Shown here piece after piece: positions 41,622-48,951 of a stretch of 50,441 nt of DNA. Source of the stretch: Pseudomonas sp. 14P_8.1_Bac3 (lineage in GTDB: Bacteria > Pseudomonadota > Gammaproteobacteria > Pseudomonadales > Pseudomonadaceae). Below the pieces are notes generated by a model. The model worked only from the letters and a program-made list of their open reading frames with translations. It did no database searches and was not told the DNA's origin. Every line of letters begins with the position of its first letter. The first letter of the stretch is position 1. The translations under genes were made by a program, and so were the position numbers. The stretch spans positions 1 to 50,441 of the forward strand of contig NZ_JANLOD010000067.1 of the NCBI RefSeq assembly GCF_025466085.1, read 5' to 3'.

Positions 41622-42926
41622 ATGCCTCTGACTCGCAAAGCCTACCGCGCCTCCATCCTGCACAGCATCGCCGACCCCGCCGAGGTGGGGGTCGACGCGT
41701 CGTATGAGTATTTCGAAGACGGTCTGCTGGTGGTCGATAACGGCCAGATCAGCGCCCTTGGCCACGCCCGCGACTTGCTGCCGACCCTGCCCGCCGATAT
41801 CGAGATCACTCATTATCAGGACGCGCTGATCACCCCCGGCTTTATCGATACCCACATTCACCTGCCGCAAACCGGCATGGTCGGCGCCTACGGCGAGCAA
41901 TTGCTGGACTGGCTCAACACGTACACCTTCCCCTGCGAAAGCCAGTTCGCCGACAAGGCCCACGCGGATGAAGTCGCGGGCATTTTCATCAAAGAATTGC
42001 TGCGCAACGGCACCACCACCGCGTTGGTGTTCGGCAGCGTGCACCCGCAATCGGTGAACTCGTTCTTTGAAGCCGCCGAACAGCTGGACCTGCGGATGAT
42101 CGCCGGCAAGGTGATGATGGACCGCAACGCGCCGGACTACCTGACCGACACCGCCGAATCCAGCTACGTCGAAAGCAAGGCGCTGATCGAGCGCTGGCAC
42201 GGCAAGGGCCGCTTGCACTACGCGGTCACCCCGCGCTTCGCCCCGACCAGCACCCCGGAACAACTGACCCTCGCCGGCCAGTTGCTGAGTGAATACCCGG
42301 ACCTGTACATGCAGACCCACATCAGCGAAAACCTCAAGGAAGTCGAGTGGGTCAAGGAACTGTTCCCGGAGCGCAAGGGTTACCTCGACGTCTACGATCA
42401 CTACCAGTTGCTCGGCGAGCGCTCGGTGTTCGCCCACGGCGTGCACTTGTGCGACGACGAATGCGCGCGCCTGGCGGAAACCGGCTCGGCGATCGCTTTC
42501 TGCCCGACCTCGAACTTCTTCCTCGGCAGCGGCCTGTTCAACTTGCCGATGGCCGAGAAGCATAAATTGAATGTAGGCCTGGGCACGGACGTCGGCGGCG
42601 GTACCAGTTTTTCGCTGCTGCAAACCTTGAACGAGGCGTACAAGGTCATGCAGCTGCAAGGTGCGCGTTTGAGCCCGTTCAAATCGCTGTACCTGGCGAC
42701 ACTGGGCGGGGCGCGGGCGCTGCGTCTGGAAGACAGGATCGGCACCTTGCAGCCGGGTAGCGATGCAGACTTCCTGGTGCTGGACTACAACGCTACGCCG
42801 CTGCTGAGCTATCGCTTGAAGCAGGCGAATAACATTGCCGAGACGTTGTTTGTATTGATGACGCTGGGGGATGACCGGACGGTGTTGCAGACGTATGCGG
42901 CGGGGAATCTGGTGCACCAGCGGTAA
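41622..42926 (+). CDS. guaD: guanine deaminase
   Basis: 434-residue amidohydrolase converting guanine to xanthine, the substrate of XdhAB. Zinc-site and family motifs: FIDTHIHLPQTGMVGAYGEQLLDWL, ISENLKEVEWVKELFP, FAHGVHL, FCPTSNFFLGSGLF and LGTDVGGGTSFSLLQT. Full length. It is the last gene of the xdhABC-guaD run and is followed by a terminator. Confidence 0.96.
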   Translation: MPLTRKAYRASILHSIADPAEVGVDASYEYFEDGLLVVDNGQISALGHARDLLPTLPADIEITHYQDALITPGFIDTHIHLPQTGMVGAYGEQLLDWLNTYTFPCESQFADKAHADEVAGIFIKELLRNGTTTALVFGSVHPQSVNSFFEAAEQLDLRMIAGKVMMDRNAPDYLTDTAESSYVESKALIERWHGKGRLHYAVTPRFAPTSTPEQLTLAGQLLSEYPDLYMQTHISENLKEVEWVKELFPERKGYLDVYDHYQLLGERSVFAHGVHLCDDECARLAETGSAIAFCPTSNFFLGSGLFNLPMAEKHKLNVGLGTDVGGGTSFSLLQTLNEAYKVMQLQGARLSPFKSLYLATLGGARALRLEDRIGTLQPGSDADFLVLDYNATPLLSYRLKQANNIAETLFVLMTLGDDRTVLQTYAAGNLVHQR

Positions 42927-42940
42927 GAAATTGCTGGCAA

Positions 42941-42977
42941 AAAAAATCCCCCGCGCCTTTCAGCCCGGGGGATTTTT
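42941..42977 (+). terminator. Rho-independent terminator after guaD
   Basis: AAAATCCCCCG pairs with CGGGGGATTTT (11 bp, loop of about 12 bases) 15 bp after guaD, with A- and T-runs flanking, so it can act on both strands, serving also the convergent GntR gene. Confidence 0.85.
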
Positions 42978-42995
42978 GCTGCCTGTCAGATGGCT

Positions 42996-43087
42996 ATCGC
43001 TGGCAGGCCAGCTCCCACAGGGTTTTGCATTTGTCGCAAATATCGTGAACACCGCAAAACTACTGTGGGAGCTGGCCTGCCAGCGAT
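42996..43087. repeat. REP-like inverted pair, GCTGGC class
   Basis: Arms of 25 bp (42996-43020 and 43063-43087) with core GAGCTGGCCTGCCAGCGAT are perfectly complementary, spacer 42 bp. The stem uses CTGGC/GCCAG, a third REP class in this window. Confidence 0.88.
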
Positions 43088-43107
43088 GGACGCAACGCGG
43101 TATCAGC

Positions 43108-43872
43108 TCAGAGCTTGGCGCTCGAGCGCCCCGGCTTCTTGGTCTGCAACAAATGCGAAAACACTGCATGCAGATCATCCGAGGCACTTTCCTCGTCGAG
43201 GTTGAGCTTGCTGTCGATGTGATCCATGTGATGCATCATCAGGTCCACCGCCAGCGCACCGTTGCGCGCTTCGATCGCGTCGATCAGCTGGGTGTGCTCG
43301 TCATAGGAACAGTGCGAACGGTTGCCGCTTTCATACTGGGCGATGATCAGCGAAGTCTGCGAAACCAGGCTGCGCTGAAAGCTGATCAGCGGCGCATTCT
43401 TCGCCGCCTCGGCCAGTTTCAGGTGGAACTCCCCCGACAGACGGATACCGGCACCGCGATCGCCACGGGAGAAGCTGTCGCGCTCGTCGTTGACCATCTG
43501 GCGCAATTCGGCGATCTGCTCGGCGGTGGCGTGCTGTACCGCCAGTTCGGTTATCGCGCGTTCGACCAGACGGCGGGCGAGGAACACCTGACGCGCCTCT
43601 TCGACACTCGGGCTCGCCACGACGGCGCCGCGATTCGGCCGCAACAACACGACGCCTTCATGGGCCAGGCGCGACAACGCGCGGCGGATGATGGTGCGGC
43701 TGACCCCGAAAATTTCCCCCAGCGCTTCTTCGCTCAACTTGGTGCCGGGCGCCAGGCGCTGTTCGAGGATCGCCTCGAAGATATGCGCGTAGACAATATC
43801 GTCCTGGGTACCGCTACGGCCGGCTTTGCCTGCTCGCGGTTGTTTCTTGAGGGGCTGCAACTGTTCGTTCAT
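43108..43872 (-). CDS. GntR-family regulator (FCD domain) beside guaD and the transporter
   Basis: 254-residue regulator with a winged helix (DDIVYAHIFEAILEQRLAPG, GVSRTIIRRALSRLAHEGVV) and an FCD effector domain with metal-type histidines (GEFHLKL, MMHHMDHID). The start is the ATG giving MNEQLQPLKK; the extension to 44028 crosses the promoter. It is divergent from the BenE-type transporter and convergent with guaD. Probably controls the transporter, itself (palindrome at 43965-43976) and possibly purine genes. Ligand unknown. Confidence 0.9.
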   Translation of the reverse strand: MNEQLQPLKKQPRAGKAGRSGTQDDIVYAHIFEAILEQRLAPGTKLSEEALGEIFGVSRTIIRRALSRLAHEGVVLLRPNRGAVVASPSVEEARQVFLARRLVERAITELAVQHATAEQIAELRQMVNDERDSFSRGDRGAGIRLSGEFHLKLAEAAKNAPLISFQRSLVSQTSLIIAQYESGNRSHCSYDEHTQLIDAIEARNGALAVDLMMHHMDHIDSKLNLDEESASDDLHAVFSHLLQTKKPGRSSAKL

Positions 43873-43964
43873 GGGCACTCGAGTCGGGAGAACTGCGGCG
43901 AATTGACCGTGACTGTAATACGGCACAGTGGGTCGCTGGCAAGTATCGCGTAAAAAACACCGCG

Positions 43965-43976
43965 ATTGTACACAAT
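43965..43976. promoter_or_regulatory. GntR-FCD operator-like palindrome
   Basis: ATTGTACACAAT has arms ATTGT/ACAAT and differs by one base from ATTGTATACAAT, a form common for FadR/FCD-type GntR operators. On the minus strand it contains TACAAT, a good -10 for the GntR gene, 93 bp before its start, implying autoregulation. Confidence 0.6.
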
Positions 43977-44087
43977 GGACGGTGGCAGCACGACTGTACG
44001 GCTGTTTGTCACCTCCGCTGTATTGCAACGGTGCGTTACCTTTGAGTTTAGGCTTGAACGCAGAATCCGCCGCGTAATGCGATCTTT

Positions 44088-44174
44088 CTGTAGGAGCGAG
44101 CTTGCTCGCGAGGGTGTGTCAACTGACACCTCGGTATCTCTGACACTCCATCGCGAGCAAGCTCGCTCCTGCAG
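44088..44174. repeat. REP inverted pair upstream of transporter
   Basis: Arms 44088-44111 and 44151-44174 (CTGTAGGAGCGAGCTTGCTCG type, one mismatch), spacer 39 bp. Confidence 0.88.
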
Positions 44175-44224
44175 GGGTCGGTGTTGCTTCGGATATTTTT
44201 TGGACGCATGAAGGAACACCTGTC

Positions 44225-45415
44225 ATGAACGACGCCACCCACACGCAACTCCGCCCACTGGCCGATACCTCGCCTTCGGCCATCGTCGCCGGGTTCATCG
44301 CAATGATGACCGGCTACACCAGCTCGCTGGTGCTGATGTTCCAGGCCGGGCAAGCGGCCGGGCTGACCAGTGGGCAGATTTCGTCGTGGATCTGGGCGAT
44401 CTCGATTGGCATGGCGGTGTGCTCGATCGGCCTGTCCCTGCGTTATCGCACGCCGATCACCATCGCCTGGTCGACCCCCGGCGCGGCGTTGCTGATCACC
44501 AGCCTCGGCGGTGTGAGTTATGGCGAAGCCATTGGCGCCTATATGACTTGTGCGGTGCTGGTCACCGTGTGTGGCTTGACCGGCAGCTTCGAACGCCTGG
44601 TGAAGAAGATCCCGGCGTCACTGGCCGCGGCGTTGCTGGCGGGGATTCTGTTCAAGATCGGCAGCGAGATTTTCGTCGCCGCCCAGCATCGCACCGCGCT
44701 GGTCCTGGGGATGTTCTTCACCTATCTGGTGATCAAGCGCCTGTCGCCCCGCTACGCCGTGCTCGCCGCGTTGCTGATCGGCACCGCGCTCTCGGGGTTC
44801 ATGGGGTTGCTGGATTTCAGCACGTTCCACCTGGAAGTGGCGACGCCGGTCTGGACCACACCGCACTTCTCCCTGGCCGCGACCATCAGCATCGGCATCC
44901 CGTTGTTCGTGGTGGCGATGACCTCGCAGAACATGCCGGGCATCGCCGTGCTGCGCGCTGACGGCTACACCGTGCCGGCCTCGCCGCTGATCACCACCAC
45001 GGGCATTGCCTCGCTGCTGCTGGCGCCGTTTGGCTCCCACGGGATCAACCTGGCCGCCATCAGCGCGGCCATCTGCACCGGGGCGCATGCCCACGAAGAC
45101 CGCAACAAGCGCTACACGGCGGCGGTCTGGTGCGGGATTTTCTACGGCATCGCCGGGGTGTTCGGCGCCACGCTGGCGGCGTTGTTTGCCGCGCTGCCGA
45201 AAGAGCTGGTGCTGTCGATTGCAGCCCTGGCGTTGTTCGGCTCAATCATCAATGGCCTGAGCATCGCCATGGCGGAGGTGAAGGAACGTGAGGCGGCGCT
45301 GATCACCTTTATGGTCACGGCATCGGGGTTGACGTTATTTTCCATTGGTTCGGCGTTCTGGGGGATCGTGGCGGGAGTGTTGACGATGGTGATTTTGAAT
45401 TGGCGTAAAGCCTGA
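44225..45415 (+). CDS. BenE-family (benzoate/H+ symporter-like) membrane transporter
   Basis: 396-residue permease with about eleven or twelve hydrophobic segments and the BenE family marks YTSSLVLMFQAGQAAGL, IAWSTPGAALL and APFGSHGINLAAISAAICTG. BenE is named for benzoate uptake, yet no aromatic catabolism genes are here. Its neighbours are guaD, xdhABC and a GntR regulator, and BenE shares its fold with nucleobase transporters, so purine uptake is a possible role. ATG follows AAGGAACACC; a terminator lies downstream, so it is a single-gene unit. Confidence 0.88.
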   Translation: MNDATHTQLRPLADTSPSAIVAGFIAMMTGYTSSLVLMFQAGQAAGLTSGQISSWIWAISIGMAVCSIGLSLRYRTPITIAWSTPGAALLITSLGGVSYGEAIGAYMTCAVLVTVCGLTGSFERLVKKIPASLAAALLAGILFKIGSEIFVAAQHRTALVLGMFFTYLVIKRLSPRYAVLAALLIGTALSGFMGLLDFSTFHLEVATPVWTTPHFSLAATISIGIPLFVVAMTSQNMPGIAVLRADGYTVPASPLITTTGIASLLLAPFGSHGINLAAISAAICTGAHAHEDRNKRYTAAVWCGIFYGIAGVFGATLAALFAALPKELVLSIAALALFGSIINGLSIAMAEVKEREAALITFMVTASGLTLFSIGSAFWGIVAGVLTMVILNWRKA

Positions 45416-45454
45416 AAGATCGCCGCTTCGCTTCACTCGACAACGCCTACAAAA

Positions 45455-45494
45455 AAACACGCATGACGGCGACCCTGGGGTCGCCGTTTTTTTA
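45455..45494 (+). terminator. Rho-independent terminator after transporter
   Basis: ACGGCGACCC/GGGTCGCCGT 10-bp perfect stem followed by seven T residues, about 50 bp past the stop. Confidence 0.92.
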
Positions 45495-45613
45495 TGCGCT
45501 ACTGACATGGGATTAATGCAGATACATCACTGTAACTTCCGGCGATCGGAGCACATTCTTTGGCGCACAGGCGTTTCCGTAAAACAATAAGAATTAAAAC
45601 CCTGAGGCCTTAA

Positions 45614-46894
45614 ATGAAGAATCGTCCACTGCTGGGACTGTTTGTGTTTTCGATGTCCGCAAGTTCTCTGCAAGCCCAAGCCGATGAAATCCAGGAAGGT
45701 TTCATCGAGGGCAGCTCGGCAAAACTACTTGCACGCAATATGTATTTCAATCGCAACTCGCTGTCCCATTATCCCGATGCACGAGGATGGGGACAGGGGT
45801 TCCTGATGGACTATCAGTCCGGATTGACCCAAGGCGTTATCGGTTTCGGTGTCGATGCAAGTGCCTATACCGCCTACAAGCTCGATGGCGGACGCGGCAC
45901 GGTGGGCACAGGCATGTTCCCGGCAGAGGGCGACGGTGAAAGATCCGAGTCATCGACACTCAATGGCGCGGTAAAGATGAAATGGTCAAACACGCTTCTG
46001 AAGTTTGGCGACTTGCGCCCTTACAACCCGGTGTTCGCGACACCCGACTTGAGATTGATGCCGATGACCGCCAGGGGCTTTCAACTCTTGAGTGACGATA
46101 TCGACAAGGTCAGTATCGACATCGGGCACTTCTACTCCTCACGTGGCTATACGACCACTGACCACGACGCAGGATTCAAGGCCGGATATGCCGGGGTAGA
46201 CGCCGGCGATGTGGACTATGCAGGTTTCACGTATCTGCCGGTCGAGGAAGGAGGCGTTGGCTTTTATGTCTCTCGCGCAGAAGACCTGTGGCGCCAGTTC
46301 TACGTCAACGCCAATTACAGTGTTCCCCTGGCGACAGAACAGACAGTGGGTTTCGACTTCAACCTGTATCGAACACTCGATGAAGGACAGGCCAATGCCG
46401 GTGCAATAAACGTCACCGCGTGGTCACTGGCGACCACCTACGGCTATGGTTCGAACACGTTTACGGTGTCCTATCAACAAGTCCATGGCAGCCAGCCGTT
46501 CGACTATTTGATGTCGTCCGACGGTACTTACATGGACTCCATCTATCTGGCCAACTCTTCGCAGTATGGCGACTTCAACGGTCCTGGCGAACAGTCGATC
46601 GGACTGGGTTATGCCTATGACTTTGGCAGTACCGGTTATTTGCACACGACCCTCGGCGTTCGTTATGTCTACGGCTTTGATATCGATAACGAGAAAGTTG
46701 ATCCGGACGGCTTGTACGCCTACTACGCGCATTCGGACAAACAAATCGAACGCGATATCGATTTGAAGACCGTTGTTGACAATGGCCCCCTGAAAAACCT
46801 GTCAGTGCGGGTACGTTATGCCGATCACGCCTTTACCGGTGACAGCGTCAAGCAACTTCGAATCATTACCGAATATCCGTTCGATCTTTTCTGA
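45614..46894 (+). CDS. OprD-family outer membrane porin
   Basis: 426-residue outer-membrane protein: signal peptide (MKNRPLLGLFVFSMSASSLQA, cut near AQA/DE), then the OprD start (GFIEGSSAKLLARNMYFNRN), beta strands with alternating aromatics, FGDLRPYNPVFATPDLRLMP and a C-terminal aromatic end (IITEYPFDLF). OprD channels admit small substrates such as basic amino acids, peptides or aromatic acids. A TGAGG site precedes the ATG. The gene is AT-richer than its neighbours, suggesting later acquisition. The secreted amidohydrolase starts 43 bp downstream. Confidence 0.9.
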   Translation: MKNRPLLGLFVFSMSASSLQAQADEIQEGFIEGSSAKLLARNMYFNRNSLSHYPDARGWGQGFLMDYQSGLTQGVIGFGVDASAYTAYKLDGGRGTVGTGMFPAEGDGERSESSTLNGAVKMKWSNTLLKFGDLRPYNPVFATPDLRLMPMTARGFQLLSDDIDKVSIDIGHFYSSRGYTTTDHDAGFKAGYAGVDAGDVDYAGFTYLPVEEGGVGFYVSRAEDLWRQFYVNANYSVPLATEQTVGFDFNLYRTLDEGQANAGAINVTAWSLATTYGYGSNTFTVSYQQVHGSQPFDYLMSSDGTYMDSIYLANSSQYGDFNGPGEQSIGLGYAYDFGSTGYLHTTLGVRYVYGFDIDNEKVDPDGLYAYYAHSDKQIERDIDLKTVVDNGPLKNLSVRVRYADHAFTGDSVKQLRIITEYPFDLF

Positions 46895-46937
46895 TGTGCG
46901 CATTCGCTCACTAAAAAATAAATAACAGAGGTTTCGC

Positions 46938-48245
46938 ATGAATAACTTGAAGATCAAGTGTATCGCGCTGGCTGTCACTCTCTCCTCGATGGCGTTGTCC
47001 GCCCACGCAGACGTCGTGTATGTCCATGCGGGCCGCTTGGTGGATGTCGAAAAAGGCAAGGTGCTGAACGATCAACGCATCAAGATCGACGGTGAGCGCA
47101 TCGTCGCCGTGGAACCGTGGAGCGCGCCACCGGCCAACAGCACCGTGATTGACTGGTCAAGCAAGACCGTGCTGCCAGGACTGATCGATATGCACACGCA
47201 TATCTCCGACTGGGACATGACCAACAACGTGGCCGAACCGCTCCTGCACTCCCCGCAAGACGTGGCGCTGATGGGCGCCAAACACGCCTATCAAACCCTG
47301 CGCGCGGGATTTACCACGGTGCATGACTTGGGCACTTATCGCGCATTCACCGACGTCGCGCTTCGCGACGCGATCAACGCCAACCGGGTGCTGGGCCCCC
47401 GAATGAACGTGGTGGGCGCGTACATCACCGTCGCGGGCGGCGGTGGTGAGGTGACGGGATTTGCCCCAGGCGTGGAGATTCCGGCGGATATGCGCGTCGG
47501 GGTTTACCGTGATGCCAACGATGCGAAGTTGAAGACCCGTTACCTGTTCCAGCACGGCGTGGACACCATCAAGATGATGGGCACCGGCTCGGTCCTGGCC
47601 GAAGGCACTGAACCGGGCCAGATGGAAATGACCGAGGAAGAAATGCGTGCGGTGGTGCAGGAAGCCAAGGTTCACAAAAGCTATGCCACGGTGCATGCCC
47701 ATGGCGCGGAAGGCATCAAGGCGGCCATCCGCGCCGGGGTCAAATCCGTCGAACATGCCTCGCTGCTGGATGACGAAGGCATCAAACTGGCGAAAGACAA
47801 CGGCACCTACCTGGTGATGGATATCTACAACGGCGACTACATCGATGAGGTCGGCCACAAGGAAAACTGGCCGGAGAGTTACCTGCGCAAGAACACCGAA
47901 ACCACTGACGTACAGCGTCAGGCCTTCCGTAAAGCGGTCAAGGCCGGGGTCAAGATTGCCTATGGCACCGACGCCGGTGTCTACCCGATCGGCACCAATG
48001 CCAGGCAGTTCGCCTACATGGTGAAGTACGGCATGACACCGATGCAGGCGATCCAGTCCGCCACCGTGGTCGCCGCAGACCTGCTCAGTTGGCAACAGGA
48101 CGTCGGCGCCGTCAGTGCCGGGCGCTTTGCCGACATGATCGCCGTCGATGGCGATCCGATCGCCGATATCTCGCTTCTTGAAAAAATCCCGGTGGTGATG
48201 AAGGGCGGCGCAATTGTGCCCTCGGATGTGTTGCCGGGTTTGTGA
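46938..48245 (+). CDS. secreted metal-dependent amidohydrolase
   Basis: 435 residues with a signal peptide (LKIKCIALAVTLSSMALSAHA, cut after AHA) and the amidohydrolase fold: DMHTHI (His86, His88), the lysine in DTIKMMG (about Lys212, probably carboxylated to bridge two metals), VHAHG (His253/255), SVEHASL (about His273) and YGTDAGVY. The set fits binuclear prolidase-like enzymes (Xaa-Pro, Xaa-Arg/Lys dipeptidases) or imidazolonepropionase relatives. Being periplasmic and paired with an OprD-type porin, peptide or amide hydrolysis after uptake is likely. AGAGG precedes the ATG. Confidence 0.88.
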   Translation: MNNLKIKCIALAVTLSSMALSAHADVVYVHAGRLVDVEKGKVLNDQRIKIDGERIVAVEPWSAPPANSTVIDWSSKTVLPGLIDMHTHISDWDMTNNVAEPLLHSPQDVALMGAKHAYQTLRAGFTTVHDLGTYRAFTDVALRDAINANRVLGPRMNVVGAYITVAGGGGEVTGFAPGVEIPADMRVGVYRDANDAKLKTRYLFQHGVDTIKMMGTGSVLAEGTEPGQMEMTEEEMRAVVQEAKVHKSYATVHAHGAEGIKAAIRAGVKSVEHASLLDDEGIKLAKDNGTYLVMDIYNGDYIDEVGHKENWPESYLRKNTETTDVQRQAFRKAVKAGVKIAYGTDAGVYPIGTNARQFAYMVKYGMTPMQAIQSATVVAADLLSWQQDVGAVSAGRFADMIAVDGDPIADISLLEKIPVVMKGGAIVPSDVLPGL

Positions 48246-48293
48246 ACGCAGCAAAAAGCCCCGGGATCTGGAGCAGGGACGCCGCTTAGCTGG

Positions 48294-48299
48294 TAAGAT
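48294..48299 (+). promoter_or_regulatory. possible extended -10 of yggL
   Basis: TGGTAAGAT contains a TGN-extended -10 (TAAGAT, 48294-48299), 32 bp before the yggL start. Confidence 0.4.
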
Positions 48300-48330
48300 G
48301 CGCCGCGTTATTACTTAAGAGGATTGTTTC

Positions 48331-48675
48331 ATGGCCACTAACCGCTCCCAGCGTCTGCGCAAAAAGCTCTGTGTAGACGAGTTCCAGGAATTGGGCTTCG
48401 AGCTGAACCTGGACTTCAAGGAAGATTTGGCTGACGAGGCAATCGATGCATTCCTCAACGCTTTCCTGAAAGAAGCCATGGAAGCCAACGGTCTGGGCTA
48501 TGTTGGCGGCGATGACTTCGGTCTGGTTTGCCTGCAGAAGCGTGGCTCCGTGTCCGAAGAGCAACGCGCTGCCGTTGAAGCCTGGCTCAAGGGCCGCAGC
48601 GAACTGACCGAAGTCACCGTCAGCCCGCTGATCGACGTCTGGTATCCGGAAAAGCCGATCAACCCGGTAGCTTGA
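48331..48675 (+). CDS. yggL: YggL-family protein (50S ribosome-binding, DUF469)
   Basis: 114-residue small cytosolic protein with the YggL signature RSQRLRKKLCVDEFQELGFEL, YVGGDDFGL and a C-terminal LTEVTVSPLIDVWY. YggL-family proteins are reported to associate with the 50S subunit; the function is poorly defined. Strong ribosome site AGAGG and a perfect terminator make it a well-expressed single-gene unit. Confidence 0.94.
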   Translation: MATNRSQRLRKKLCVDEFQELGFELNLDFKEDLADEAIDAFLNAFLKEAMEANGLGYVGGDDFGLVCLQKRGSVSEEQRAAVEAWLKGRSELTEVTVSPLIDVWYPEKPINPVA

Positions 48676-48680
48676 TGTTC

Positions 48681-48714
48681 AACAGGGCCATCCATCGTGA
48701 TGGCCCTGTTTGTT
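48681..48714 (+). terminator. Rho-independent terminator after yggL
   Basis: AACAGGGCCATC/GATGGCCCTGTT perfect 12-bp stem, six-base loop, followed by TGTTT, 5 bp after the stop. Confidence 0.93.
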
Positions 48715-48864
48715 TATGGCCCGACACACTATCCCCCTCACTTCGCCCCGCCTCCTGCCCCATCACCTGCCAAGTGGCTCTCAATCTCTCCTCCAGCGTT
48801 ACCGCCGGTAAAAAAATAGCGGATCAGAAGGCCAAGGCACGGCACAAGCCACGACACCTTGGGG

Positions 48865-48870
48865 CATAAT
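48865..48870 (+). promoter_or_regulatory. possible -10 of dacB
   Basis: CATAAT matches the -10 consensus at five of six positions, 82 bp before dacB; no clear -35. Confidence 0.35.
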
Positions 48871-48951
48871 GCCGACACTTTCATGATCACTGAGGGAATT
48901 CATTTTCGTGCCCTCGTCTTTTTTCCCCTCGGCTGTAGGGTTTTATTTCAC

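Larger units (their letters stand above)
43873..44224. other. divergent intergenic region GntR / BenE-type transporter
   Basis: 352 bp without a gene. It contains the operator-like ATTGTACACAAT, a probable promoter of the GntR gene overlapping it, and a REP pair nearer the transporter. The transporter promoter is not clear to me. Confidence 0.6.

Noticed and set aside
10770..44174. Repeats considered as a possible CRISPR array
   Set aside because: The repeats are dispersed facing pairs in separate gaps, kilobases apart, with no regular spacers and no cas genes; they are REP elements.
45540..45580. Sigma-54 type -24/-12 promoter upstream of the porin
   Set aside because: TGGCGC is followed by TT instead of GC at the required spacing, so the essential -12 dinucleotide is missing.
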